Source: Mangrovicoccus sp. (GTDB lineage Bacteria > Pseudomonadota > Alphaproteobacteria > Rhodobacterales > Rhodobacteraceae). Taken from it: a DNA stretch of 40,503 nt. The notes under the pieces are model-generated. The model was not told the DNA's origin. It searched no databases and saw nothing but the letters and a program-made list of their open reading frames with translations. Shown in pieces: positions 8,729 to 16,890 of the stretch. The stretch's first letter is position 1; each line of letters opens with the position of its first letter. The stretch lies in assembly GCA_025800345.1 (NCBI GenBank), contig JAOXSB010000059.1:1-40503 (forward strand), in the 5' to 3' direction. Both the position numbers and the translations under genes were made by a program.

Positions 8729-8764
8729 GAAAAGCAAAGCCCGGCTTGCGGCGCCCTGCTTTTC
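8729..8764 (-). terminator. long hairpin between the protease and hsp20 genes
   Basis: Arms GAAAAGCA and TGCTTTTC pair perfectly, with a further GC-rich inner stem around a CAAGC loop. On the minus strand the GC-rich stem is followed by TTTTC, so it may terminate the upstream protease transcript. It could instead be the stable 5' hairpin of the hsp20 leader; the two readings cannot be separated from sequence alone. Confidence 0.45.
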
Positions 8765-8766
8765 CT

Positions 8767-8796
8767 CACTTGGGAAGCTAGGATCTGGGTTTCAAG
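8767..8796 (-). promoter_or_regulatory. possible RpoH (sigma-32) promoter for hsp20
   Basis: On the minus strand a CTTGAAA box (8796-8790) matches the heat-shock -35 consensus exactly. After 15 bases comes CCCAAGTG (8774-8767), a partial match to the CCCCATNT -10 element. A transcript from here would have a leader of roughly 90 bases. Confidence 0.4.
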
Positions 8797-8834
8797 AGTT
8801 TTGACAAACGCGCCAGAGGCGCAGCCGCGCGCCC

Positions 8835-9599
8835 CTAGCGCAGCGGGTTGCGCTCGGGCACGATCAAGGCGGTAGAAGCCCGGCCAAACAGCCGGTCGCG
8901 CGCCCGGATATCGGCGGCCACAGCCAAGGCCCGCCCGCGCATGGCCGGGCGCGTATAGCCCGTCATGGCCGCAATCACGCCGACAATCTCTGGCCCGCGC
9001 GGAGTTTTCACGATCAATGGCGCGCCGGAAACCCCTGGCGTGGCCTCGCAACTGGTGCCCAAAAGCGTGTCCCGGCGGCCAAGAATTTTGCAGGATGCTT
9101 CCGTGGAGAGAATAAAGGACCGATCCCGCCCATAGCTTAGGCTTGCCACATTTTGACCGATCCGGGCTTGCCGCCCCAAAGGGATCGGGCGCACCGCGCT
9201 TGCGGGCACAGCTTGGCGCAAATGGACCAGGGCAATGTCCCGCGCCGTGGGGCGGCCTTCGCCAAAATAGCCCGCAGCGGTTTCCACCCGCCGCACCCGT
9301 GCGTGTGTCGCGTATTCACCAGCGCGATAGCCTGCCAAGAAATGCAACCGCTCCACCGGCACCGCCCGGCCGGTGCGGCGATCCAAAAGACAATGGGCTG
9401 CGGTCAGCACTTGGTCCGGTGCGATCAATGTGGCGGTGCAATAGCCCTGCCCGGCCACATTCAGCCGCCCCACCGCCCGCCATTTATGTTGCGCCTCAAC
9501 CGCGACCATCTTGCGACGGCTTTCTTCTGCCAAGGCTGGCAAAGCCAACCCCAGCAACAGCGCGATTACACCCCAGAATCTCACCAATATCGTACCCAT
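8835..9599 (-). CDS. secreted trypsin-like serine protease (S1 family)
   Basis: A 254-residue protein with a signal peptide (about residues 1-24, cleavage after ALA). The chymotrypsin-fold triad is complete: His69 in TAAHC, Asp121 in ARDIAL and Ser191 in TPGVSGAP. Cys54/Cys70 flank the His and Cys170/Cys184 precede the Ser, both consistent with disulfides of a periplasmic enzyme. The motif before the Ser reads GVSGAP instead of GDSGGP, a common variant in bacterial members. The ATG at 9599 was chosen; a TTG two codons upstream is possible. It is followed by a hairpin and then hsp20 in the same direction, which hints at a proteostasis role, but its target is unknown. Confidence 0.85.
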   Translation of the reverse strand: MGTILVRFWGVIALLLGLALPALAEESRRKMVAVEAQHKWRAVGRLNVAGQGYCTATLIAPDQVLTAAHCLLDRRTGRAVPVERLHFLAGYRAGEYATHARVRRVETAAGYFGEGRPTARDIALVHLRQAVPASAVRPIPLGRQARIGQNVASLSYGRDRSFILSTEASCKILGRRDTLLGTSCEATPGVSGAPLIVKTPRGPEIVGVIAAMTGYTRPAMRGRALAVAADIRARDRLFGRASTALIVPERNPLR

Positions 9600-9666
9600 G
9601 GCCAAACCATGCCATAGGGCCCGTTAATGGTCAGCTTCTTTCCAGGCCATTCTCAGGGTTTTCACC

Positions 9667-9687
9667 AAACTGCTTAACGCGCAGTTT
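9667..9687 (-). terminator. possible terminator after glcF
   Basis: A perfect 7-base inverted repeat, AAACTGC and GCAGTTT, around a 7-base loop, 15 bases past the glcF stop. There is no real T run, so it is a weak candidate. Confidence 0.35.
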
Positions 9688-9702
9688 AGAAATACCCAAA
9701 GC

Positions 9703-10992
9703 TCAACCAAGTGCTACTGGTTTTGGCCCGCCCATTGCCCAATCCAGCAATTCCACCGAATGCACAACTGGCACCCCGGTTCCCGAGCCGATCTGCATCA
9801 TGCAGCCAATATTGCCCGCCGCAATCACATCTGGCTGGGTTGCCTCCAGCGTCTCCACTTTGCGCGATTTCAATTCGGCGCTGATTTCCGGCTGCATCAG
9901 ATTATACGTCCCCGCCGAGCCGCAGCACAAATGGCTGTCACGAGGCTCTACAACCGTGAACCCAGCCTGTTTGAGCAAGGATTTCGGCGTGGTCTTGATC
10001 TGCTGGCCATGTTGCAGCGAACAAGCGGCGTGATAGGCCACTTTCATCGGTGCGGGCAATTTGGCCTGAGGCAGCGGCCCAAGACTGTCCAAAAACTCGG
10101 TGATATCCATGGCCCGTGCCGCGATCCGAGCCGCCGGTTCCGCCAGATCCGTGCCGTACATCATATGCCCGTAATCCTTCACCACCGTGCCGCAGCCCGA
10201 GGTATTGATCACAATCGCATCTAGCCCGTCCCCGTCGATCTCGGCCTCCCAGGCGCGGATATTGGCCGCCGCGCTGGCATGGGCCTGATCTTCTTTGCCC
10301 ATATGATGGGTCAGCGCCCCGCAGCAGCCCGCGCCTTTGGCCACCACCACCTCGACCCCAAGCCGGGTCAGCAAACGGATCGTGGCATCATTGATATCCG
10401 TGTTCAGGGCCTTTTGCGCACAGCCGGTCATCAGCGCCACCCGTTTGCGTCGCTGAGTTTTCGGGGCAAAGCTTTGGGGCCGATCATTGGGCGAGGGTTT
10501 GGGCAGGCTTTTCGGAGCCATGTCCAACATCGCCCGCAGCCGCGCATCGGGCATCAAAGATTTGAACGGCCGGGCCAATTGCGCCCCGCGCAGCGCCAGA
10601 CGAAAGCGCCCAGGATAGGGCAGCAACCGCGCCAACAGCCAGCGCAACGCCCGATCGCTCCAAGGCCGGTCATAGGTTTTTTCGATATAGGCGCGGGCCT
10701 CATCTACCAGATGCATATAATGCACCCCCGAGGGGCAAGTGGACATGCAGGCCAAGCAAGACAAGCAGCGATCCACATGCTGCACGGTTTTCTCATCCGC
10801 TGGACGTCCGTTTTCCAGCATATCCTTGATCAAGTAGATCCGGCCGCGCGGGCTGTCGAGCTCATCACCCAGCACTTGATAGGTGGGGCATGTGGCGGTG
10901 CAAAACCCGCAATGGACACAAGAGCGCAGGATCTCATTGGCCCGCGCCAGGCGCGGATCTTCAAGCTGCGCCTCGGAAAATAATGTCTGCAT
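9703..10992 (-). CDS. glcF: glycolate oxidase iron-sulfur subunit GlcF
   Basis: A 429-residue subunit of the membrane-associated glycolate oxidase complex, passing electrons from the flavin subunits towards quinone. Two [4Fe-4S] motifs are visible: Cys25, 28, 31 with Cys35-Pro, and Cys76, 79, 82 with Cys86-Pro. The C-terminal half holds the two cysteine-rich (CCG) domains, with GCCGALTHHMG and a later LCCGSAGTYN. Length is close to E. coli GlcF. It is the last gene of glcDEF, starting 4 bases after the glcE stop. Confidence 0.95.
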   Translation of the reverse strand: MQTLFSEAQLEDPRLARANEILRSCVHCGFCTATCPTYQVLGDELDSPRGRIYLIKDMLENGRPADEKTVQHVDRCLSCLACMSTCPSGVHYMHLVDEARAYIEKTYDRPWSDRALRWLLARLLPYPGRFRLALRGAQLARPFKSLMPDARLRAMLDMAPKSLPKPSPNDRPQSFAPKTQRRKRVALMTGCAQKALNTDINDATIRLLTRLGVEVVVAKGAGCCGALTHHMGKEDQAHASAAANIRAWEAEIDGDGLDAIVINTSGCGTVVKDYGHMMYGTDLAEPAARIAARAMDITEFLDSLGPLPQAKLPAPMKVAYHAACSLQHGQQIKTTPKSLLKQAGFTVVEPRDSHLCCGSAGTYNLMQPEISAELKSRKVETLEATQPDVIAAGNIGCMMQIGSGTGVPVVHSVELLDWAMGGPKPVALG

Positions 10993-10996
10993 TGTC

Positions 10997-12169
10997 TTAG
11001 CTCATCACGCCGGGATTGAGGATGCCGCGGGGATCGAAACTGGCCCGCAGATTTTGCGCCAAAGCCGCCAAAGGCGCGGCTTGGGGATGGAACACCGGCA
11101 GGCGTGCCCGTGTCTCGGCGTTGGCGCGGATCAGCGTGGCATGGCCGGAAAACCCGCCTAGCTCGGCCCGCAAATCGCGCCCTTCGGGCTGCGCCAGCCA
11201 GATCAGCCCGCCGCCCCAATCATAAAGCCGAGGGATATCCCCCAGCCGCGCCATCAGCGCTGCCGCCTGCGAGGGCCGGGTGGAGATGCGCCAAATATCA
11301 CCTGGGGTTTTCGCCAGCGGGGTCACATCGCGGATCTCTTGCCACAGGGTTTGCGAAGCGGCGGCCTCCACCACATCCACCGCGCCATAGCCCGCCAAGC
11401 TGGCGGCCAAACGATCGCTGCGATAGGCCACCGAAGCGGCCAGGCCTTCCAAGCGCAGAAAGGTGTTTGCCCCGCCTGCCGCCTGAGGATCATGGGCCGC
11501 TGCGGTCACCTCATAGGGCGTGCTCAGGGCATCGCAAAGCGCTTGCACCGCGCGCGCATCCTCCAGCCCAGAGAGCTGCAAAGTGATCTGGGTTTCTGGC
11601 GCTGGCAGGGTCTTAAAGCTGACCTCGCTCAGCACCCCAAGGCTGCCATAGCTGCCCGCCATAAGCTTGACCAAATCATAGCCGGTGACGTTTTTCATCA
11701 CCCTCCCGCCATTTTTGATGATCTGCCCTTGGCCATCCACGAACCGCACGCCGATCAGACTGTCGCGGCACGCGCCGGCCTGGATGCGCCGGGGACCAGA
11801 GGCATTCACCGCCACCACACCGCCAATCGTCGGGGTGCCAGTGCGGCCCAAAAGCGCCCGGTGATCCATGGGCTCAAAGGGCAGTCTTTGACCCGATTGG
11901 GCCAGCAATGCCTCGATCTCGGCCACAGGCGTGCCCGCCTGGGCCACCACGGTCAGCGCGCCGGGATCATAGCGCACAATCCCCGATAGCTGCACCAATG
12001 ACAGGGGCTCCCCCTGCACTGGCGCGCCAATATCGCGGGTGCCACCGCCAGTGATCCGCAGCGGTCCCGCCGCATTGGCCAGGATCTCGGCCAATTCGGC
12101 TTCGGTTTTCGGCATAAGCCCTGGGGCTTGCGACAGAGGCGCCGCGCTCAACATATCCGTCTGGCTCAT
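10997..12169 (-). CDS. glcE: glycolate oxidase FAD-binding subunit GlcE
   Basis: A 390-residue FAD-binding (PCMH-type) subunit of glycolate oxidase. The N-terminal flavin domain shows ITGGGTRDIGAP near residue 38, the LLGRTGTPTIGGVVAVNASG stretch near 105-124 and GRVMKNVTGYDLVKLMAGSYG near 158-178, all typical of GlcE. It is shorter than GlcD, as usual for this paralogue. Its ATG overlaps the glcD stop (ATGA, 12166-12169), which implies translational coupling, and its stop lies 4 bases before glcF. GlcE acts with GlcD and GlcF to oxidise glycolate, from phytoplankton exudate or phosphoglycolate salvage, to glyoxylate. Confidence 0.95.
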   Translation of the reverse strand: MSQTDMLSAAPLSQAPGLMPKTEAELAEILANAAGPLRITGGGTRDIGAPVQGEPLSLVQLSGIVRYDPGALTVVAQAGTPVAEIEALLAQSGQRLPFEPMDHRALLGRTGTPTIGGVVAVNASGPRRIQAGACRDSLIGVRFVDGQGQIIKNGGRVMKNVTGYDLVKLMAGSYGSLGVLSEVSFKTLPAPETQITLQLSGLEDARAVQALCDALSTPYEVTAAAHDPQAAGGANTFLRLEGLAASVAYRSDRLAASLAGYGAVDVVEAAASQTLWQEIRDVTPLAKTPGDIWRISTRPSQAAALMARLGDIPRLYDWGGGLIWLAQPEGRDLRAELGGFSGHATLIRANAETRARLPVFHPQAAPLAALAQNLRASFDPRGILNPGVMS

Positions 12170-13605
12170 TGGGCTTGCTCCCGCCGCGATGCGGTCACGG
12201 GCAAAGGAAAGACCTTGGCTGGGTTAAGCAGCCATTTGGGGTCAAACGCATCTTTGACGGTCAATTGCGCCTCAAGATCTTGGGCATTGAACTGATCGCT
12301 CATCAAATCGCGCTTTTCCACACCAACCCCATGCTCGCCGGTCAAACAGCCGCCCACCTCGACGCACAGCTTGAGAATATCGGCCCCGAAAGCTTCACAC
12401 AGCTCCAACTGGCCCTCTTTATTGGCGTCAAACATGATCAGCGGGTGCAAATTGCCATCCCCCGCATGGAACACATTGGCCACGCCCAACCCGTATTGCT
12501 CGGACAGTTCGCCAATGCGGCGCAGCACATAGGGCAATTCGCTCACCGGGATGGTGCCATCCAAACACATGTAATCGGCCACCCGGCCCATGGCTCCAAA
12601 AGCGGATTTGCGGCCTTTCCAGATCAGCGCGCTTTCGGCCTCGGACCCGCTTTCGCGCAGCTCCACCGGGTTGTGCCGCTGGGCCAGATCCTTGATCAGC
12701 GCCATTTGCGCATCGATCTCGGCCGGGCTGCCTTCGACCTCGACGATCAGCAGGGCGTCGCAATCAGGATAGCCCGCTTTGGTGAAATCCTCGCATACCC
12801 GGATACAGGGGCGGTCCATATATTCGATCGCCACAGGCAACAGGCCCGCCTCGATAATATCGGCCACGCAAGCGCCCGCGATCTCGGCGCTGTCAAAGCC
12901 CATCAGCACCGGCCGCGCCCCTTCCGGTTTGCGCAAAATCCGCAAAGTGGCTTCGGTCACCACCCCCAGCTGACCTTCAGAGCCGCAGATCACCCCCAGC
13001 AGATCCAACCCTTCGGAATCCAGATGCCCGCCGCCGATCTCGACCACGCTGCCATCCATCATAACCATGGTGACGCCCAGCAGGTTATTGGTGGTCACCC
13101 CGTATTTCAGGCAATGGGCCCCGCCAGAATTCATGCCGATATTGCCCGCTATGGCACAGGCCAATTGCGAAGAGGGATCGGGCGCATAGAAGAAATCAAG
13201 ATCCTCCACCGCGCCGCTGACCGACAGATTGGTGCGCCCGCTTTGCACCCGGATGATCCGGTCATCGGTGTTGATCTCTAGCACCTCGGTCAGGCGCGAC
13301 ACGCCCAGCACCACCGCATCCGCCGTGGGCAGCGCCCCGCCCGCCAGCGAGGTGCCCGAGCCGCGCGGGATCACCGGCACGCTAAGCTCATGGCAAATGC
13401 GCAGCACCTCCGAGACCTCGTGCGTGCTGCGCGGCAAAACCACAGCCAAAGGCGGGCAACGATAAGCGGTGAGCGCATCGCATTCATAAGCGCGGGTTTC
13501 GGCCTCGTCCCAAATCACCCCATCCTCGGGCAAAACCGCGCGCAAACGCGCGATGATCTGGTCCCGCTCGGACAAGAGCTTGGCATCCGGTTGCGGCATC
13601 TGCAT
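12166..13605 (-). CDS. glcD: glycolate oxidase catalytic FAD subunit GlcD
   Basis: A 479-residue FAD-linked oxidase subunit, converting glycolate (and often D-lactate) to glyoxylate. The flavin-binding PRGSGTSLAGG motif is at residues 80-90, followed by the DPSSQLACAIAGNIGMNSGG region; the C-terminal active-site motifs NVFHAGDGNLHP and TGEHGVG are both present. The start at 13605 has a GGGAGGG ribosome binding site 5 bases upstream; the frame remains open for another 67 codons upstream, but that stretch overlaps the divergent gene and is not family-like. First gene of glcDEF, so control of the operon acts just upstream, where an inverted repeat lies. Confidence 0.95.
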   Translation of the reverse strand: MQMPQPDAKLLSERDQIIARLRAVLPEDGVIWDEAETRAYECDALTAYRCPPLAVVLPRSTHEVSEVLRICHELSVPVIPRGSGTSLAGGALPTADAVVLGVSRLTEVLEINTDDRIIRVQSGRTNLSVSGAVEDLDFFYAPDPSSQLACAIAGNIGMNSGGAHCLKYGVTTNNLLGVTMVMMDGSVVEIGGGHLDSEGLDLLGVICGSEGQLGVVTEATLRILRKPEGARPVLMGFDSAEIAGACVADIIEAGLLPVAIEYMDRPCIRVCEDFTKAGYPDCDALLIVEVEGSPAEIDAQMALIKDLAQRHNPVELRESGSEAESALIWKGRKSAFGAMGRVADYMCLDGTIPVSELPYVLRRIGELSEQYGLGVANVFHAGDGNLHPLIMFDANKEGQLELCEAFGADILKLCVEVGGCLTGEHGVGVEKRDLMSDQFNAQDLEAQLTVKDAFDPKWLLNPAKVFPLPVTASRREQAQ

Positions 13606-13632
13606 GACCGCCCTCCCTTTCGCTACCGCCTT

Positions 13633-13657
13633 AATTGGTAATTTAATATAACCAATT
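13633..13657. promoter_or_regulatory. inverted repeat in the glcD promoter region, candidate operator
   Basis: Perfect 7-base arms AATTGGT (13633-13639) and ACCAATT (13651-13657) flank an 11-base AT-rich spacer. On the minus strand a TATATT (13650-13645) with TTGTCA (13671-13666) could be the glcD promoter, though at a short 15-base spacing, so the repeat would cover the -10 region. TGGT/ACCA half-sites are typical of FadR-type GntR regulators such as GlcC or PdhR, but those usually have a 3-base spacer. Confidence 0.4.
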
Positions 13658-13699
13658 TGACCAGATGACAAGCGCTGTGATTTTGGCGTTACTACGCCT

Positions 13700-14401
13700 A
13701 TGGAAATCTTCACGACTTTTGCTGCTTTTGCCCCGCTCGATTGGATCGCTGTGATGCTGCTATTTGGCAGTTGGATGGCCATTGGCTGGGTGGTCGAGCG
13801 CCCCAATGCGACACATAAATCCGTTTCGGTCCTGATGACGCGCTATCGCAAGGAATGGCTCAGCCATATGCCCACCCGCGATCCGAGGGTGTTTGATTCC
13901 ATGCTCATGGCCAGCCTGCGCGAAGGCACTGCCTTTTTCGCCTCGGCCTGTTTGATCGCCATTGGCGGCGGTTTGGCGCTTCTGAGCAATACCGAACAGC
14001 TCAGCGCTTTGGCCGAAGATTTCGCCCTTGGGGCCCCGCCCACGATCTTGCTTGAGGTGAAAATCCTCGCGGTGCTGTTGCTGATCACCAATGCGTTTTT
14101 CAAATTCGTTTGGTCTAATCGCGTCTTTGGCTATTGCACGGTGATGATGGGGGCCGTGCCCAATGATCCTGCCGATCCGCGCGCCCAGATGCGCGCCTAT
14201 CAGGCAGGAGAGCTGAATATTGCCGCAGGCAAAGCCTTTAACCGTGGGTTACGCTCTGTTTACTTTGCCTTGGGCGCGCTGGCCTGGCTGATTGGGTCAG
14301 AGGCGCTGATTTTTGCCACAGCAGTGACACTGGTGACGGTCATTCGCAGGGAATATGCATCGCGCTCCCGCGCGGTTTTGTTGGAGGATACGGCCCAATG
14401 A
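13700..14401 (+). CDS. DUF599 family membrane protein
   Basis: A 233-residue integral membrane protein of the DUF599 family. Hydrophobic helices lie at about residues 13-31, 75-95, 111-133 and 184-216 (a long or double segment). The conserved N-terminal stretch with RPNATHKSVS and YRKEWL after the first helix is characteristic. No biochemical role is established for the family. It is divergent from glcD across a 94-base gap and its stop overlaps the start of the next gene (ATGA, 14398-14401), so the two are translationally coupled. Confidence 0.85.
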   Translation: MEIFTTFAAFAPLDWIAVMLLFGSWMAIGWVVERPNATHKSVSVLMTRYRKEWLSHMPTRDPRVFDSMLMASLREGTAFFASACLIAIGGGLALLSNTEQLSALAEDFALGAPPTILLEVKILAVLLLITNAFFKFVWSNRVFGYCTVMMGAVPNDPADPRAQMRAYQAGELNIAAGKAFNRGLRSVYFALGALAWLIGSEALIFATAVTLVTVIRREYASRSRAVLLEDTAQ

Positions 14402-14790
14402 TATTACGGCCCATGAAATCACAGCTTGCACCATGGATCGCCGCTGGGCTGCTGGGTCTGGGCGCTGCATTGCCCGCTTTTGGCGAGGCCCCAGAGATCA
14501 CCCAGGTCAGCGCGAAAGAGACCGGCGGCACCTGGCGCTTTGATGTGACCATCGCCCATCCTGATACGGGCTGGGGCCATTATGCGGATGGGTGGGAAGT
14601 GCTCAGCCCCGATGGCACACGCCTGGGCTATCGCGAATTGGCCCATCCCCATGTGAATGAGCAACCCTTTACCCGCAGCCTATCAGGGGTGGAAATTCCG
14701 GCGGATCTGACCGAGGTTGAGATCCGCGCAAGATGCAACGAAACCGGCTGGTCAGAGACCCGTTTCCGCCTGGCCCTGCCCGGGCGCTGA
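14398..14790 (+). CDS. small exported protein of unknown function
   Basis: A 130-residue protein with a signal peptide (hydrophobic core about residues 11-27, cleavage near AFG29). The mature part is short and strand-rich with many Trp and His residues, including DTGWGHYADGWEV and RELAHPHVN, which looks like a small beta-sandwich domain, possibly metal-binding, though no family function is known to me. The ATG at 14398 overlaps the DUF599 stop and has a GGAGG about 10 bases upstream; a second ATG at 14413 lacks such a site. Its last 39 bases overlap the 3' end of the convergent VWA/GATase-like gene, so the two genes share their tails. Confidence 0.7.
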   Translation: MILRPMKSQLAPWIAAGLLGLGAALPAFGEAPEITQVSAKETGGTWRFDVTIAHPDTGWGHYADGWEVLSPDGTRLGYRELAHPHVNEQPFTRSLSGVEIPADLTEVEIRARCNETGWSETRFRLALPGR

Positions 14791-16881
14791 TCCCAAACGC
14801 GACTGGCGGCGACGCCCTTCCACCAGCCAAGCCGCCACCGACAGCCCCGCCGCAAAAAGCAGATAGACCCAAGCGGGCAAAAACGGCCGCACGGTGACAT
14901 TGGCAGTGCGATACGCATCGCGCGGGGTGATCCCGATCCAACCCCGCCCCGCTGCCGGACGCCCTGGGCGCACTGCCCGCAGATCCGGCATCCCATCAGA
15001 CAGCGCCCGCACCGCGCCGCGGGTATCCGCCACAAGCGGCGCGATGCGCTCGCCGCTGGCGATGGTTTGCTCAAACTCTCGCGGCGCTGAAGGGCCCAGC
15101 ACCGCCACAGCGCTCAGATCCCCTTGGGTGATGCGATAGAGCCCCAGCTCGCCGCCCTTGATCTCGGCCTCATACCGGCCCGGCGCGGTTTCCTCGGGCG
15201 TCAGGTTCAGCGCACTGCCATCGGGCGCTGTGATCACAAAATCCTCGTCGATCTCGGACAGGCTGCGGCGGATGATGGTCATGCGCCCCTCCTCGACCTG
15301 AGCCCAAAGCGCTTCTTCTTCCAATTCGGGCTCTTTCATCATCCAATGGGCCAAGCGGCGCAGCAGCTCAAGTTGCGGCCCGCCCCCTTCATAGCCCCGG
15401 CTCCACAGCCAAGCATGATCCGAGGCCATAAGCGCCACGCGCCCCTCGCCCACGCGATCCAGCACCAATAGCGGGCGGTCTTCATGGCCGGTCATCACCG
15501 TCGCCCCGGTTTTCGGGATCACATCGATCTGGCGGAACCAACGCCCCCAACCAGGCCCGTCCACGCCCGCCTCTGGCGGCGGTGCATAGGCTTCGAGCCC
15601 TGCGGTCACCGGATGACGCGCCCCCAGCTCGCTGATCTTGGGCAAGAACCCTTCCTCCACCACCCGGGCCGAAGGCGTGGCGGGCAGCACCGTGGCCAAA
15701 GGTGTGCGGTAAAGGCTCGCCGCGCCTGCAAAATCGGGACCGGCCGAGACCAAAAGCGCGCCGCCTTCCTCCACATATTGGCGGATATTGTCGATATAGA
15801 TGATCGGCAGAATGCCCCGGCGTTTATAGCGATCGAAAATGATCAGATCGAATTCATCGATCTTTTCCAAGAACAGCTCGCGGGTGGGAAAGGCGATCAG
15901 CGAAAGCTCTGTGACCGGCACCCCGTCTTGCTTTTCCGGCGGGCGCAAAATGGTGAAATGCACCAGATCCACACTGCTGTCGGATTTTAGCAGATTGCGC
16001 CACGTGCGCTCCCCCGGATGGGGCTCGCCCGAGACCAACAACACCCGCAGCCGGTCGCGCACCCCGTTGATCTGCACCACAGCGGTATTGTTGCGATCAG
16101 TCAGCTCCCCCGGCGCTTCGGGCAGGGTGAATTGCAGCACATTGATCCCCCCATGGGGCAAGACCACCGGCAGTTCCAAATCCTTGCCCACAGGCACTCG
16201 ATATTCCGCCGCCGGGCCACCATCCAAAGACAGCTGCAACGTCACGAAATCGCTCTCATCAGGTGGCACCAAGCCTTGATCCTCGATCCGCAGTTTGAGC
16301 GTGATCTCTTCGCCCAAAATCGCAAAGGCCGGAGCGTTTTGCACGATCAAGCGGCGGTCCCAATCCCGCGGCGCGCCGGTGAGCAAAGCATGTAGCGGCG
16401 CGGGCAGATCTGGCGCCGCTTGCAGATCGTGAAACTGCCCATCGGTGAGCAAAATCACCCCCGCCACCCGCGCGCGCGGCTCATCTGCCAAGGCCGCGGC
16501 CACCGCCCCCATCAACAGCGTGCCTTCATTCCCTGCCGCATCGCCCAAGAGCACCACCCGCAATTCCGTATTGGGCAATGCCGCCACCGCCGCCTCGATC
16601 TGGGCGCGGGCCTGGGCGGTTTGATCCGGGCGTATATCGATGCGCTGACTGGCGCTTTCATCCAGCACCAGCACCACAATATCGCTGAGCGTTTCGCGAT
16701 CTTCCCGTTGCAGCGACGGGTTGGCAAGCGCCAGCAGCACCATGCACGCCGCCAAGCCCCGCAGCCACCACCCTGCAAGCCGCTGCACCGCGCCATAGAT
16801 CAAGAGCAGCGCCAAAAGCCCGGCCAAACCCGCAAACACGCCCCAGGGGATCAGCGAGGCCAAGATGATATCGCCGCCCAT
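14752..16881 (-). CDS. membrane protein with VWA domain and glutamine-amidotransferase-like domain
   Basis: A 709-residue protein. Two membrane helices lie at the N-terminus (about residues 5-30 and 36-55). A von Willebrand factor A domain follows, with an intact MIDAS start DESAS near residue 74 and a TDG motif (LLTDGQF) near 147. The region from about 290 to 530 resembles the class I glutamine-amidotransferase-like fold used as a non-catalytic domain in such operons. A final membrane helix lies near residues 670-690, before a basic tail. Much of the protein is therefore periplasmic. It is the last gene of the MoxR operon, 9 bases after the DUF4159 gene. Related operons are linked to stress tolerance or chaperone-like maturation; its exact role is unknown. 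Confidence 0.75.
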   Translation of the reverse strand: MGGDIILASLIPWGVFAGLAGLLALLLIYGAVQRLAGWWLRGLAACMVLLALANPSLQREDRETLSDIVVLVLDESASQRIDIRPDQTAQARAQIEAAVAALPNTELRVVLLGDAAGNEGTLLMGAVAAALADEPRARVAGVILLTDGQFHDLQAAPDLPAPLHALLTGAPRDWDRRLIVQNAPAFAILGEEITLKLRIEDQGLVPPDESDFVTLQLSLDGGPAAEYRVPVGKDLELPVVLPHGGINVLQFTLPEAPGELTDRNNTAVVQINGVRDRLRVLLVSGEPHPGERTWRNLLKSDSSVDLVHFTILRPPEKQDGVPVTELSLIAFPTRELFLEKIDEFDLIIFDRYKRRGILPIIYIDNIRQYVEEGGALLVSAGPDFAGAASLYRTPLATVLPATPSARVVEEGFLPKISELGARHPVTAGLEAYAPPPEAGVDGPGWGRWFRQIDVIPKTGATVMTGHEDRPLLVLDRVGEGRVALMASDHAWLWSRGYEGGGPQLELLRRLAHWMMKEPELEEEALWAQVEEGRMTIIRRSLSEIDEDFVITAPDGSALNLTPEETAPGRYEAEIKGGELGLYRITQGDLSAVAVLGPSAPREFEQTIASGERIAPLVADTRGAVRALSDGMPDLRAVRPGRPAAGRGWIGITPRDAYRTANVTVRPFLPAWVYLLFAAGLSVAAWLVEGRRRQSRLGSAPGQGQAETGL

Positions 16882-16890
16882 CGCGCGCTC

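Noticed and set aside
12169-13281. A 370-codon plus-strand frame antisense to glcD
   Set aside because: glcD is certain from its FAD and active-site motifs; the opposite frame has no recognisable features.
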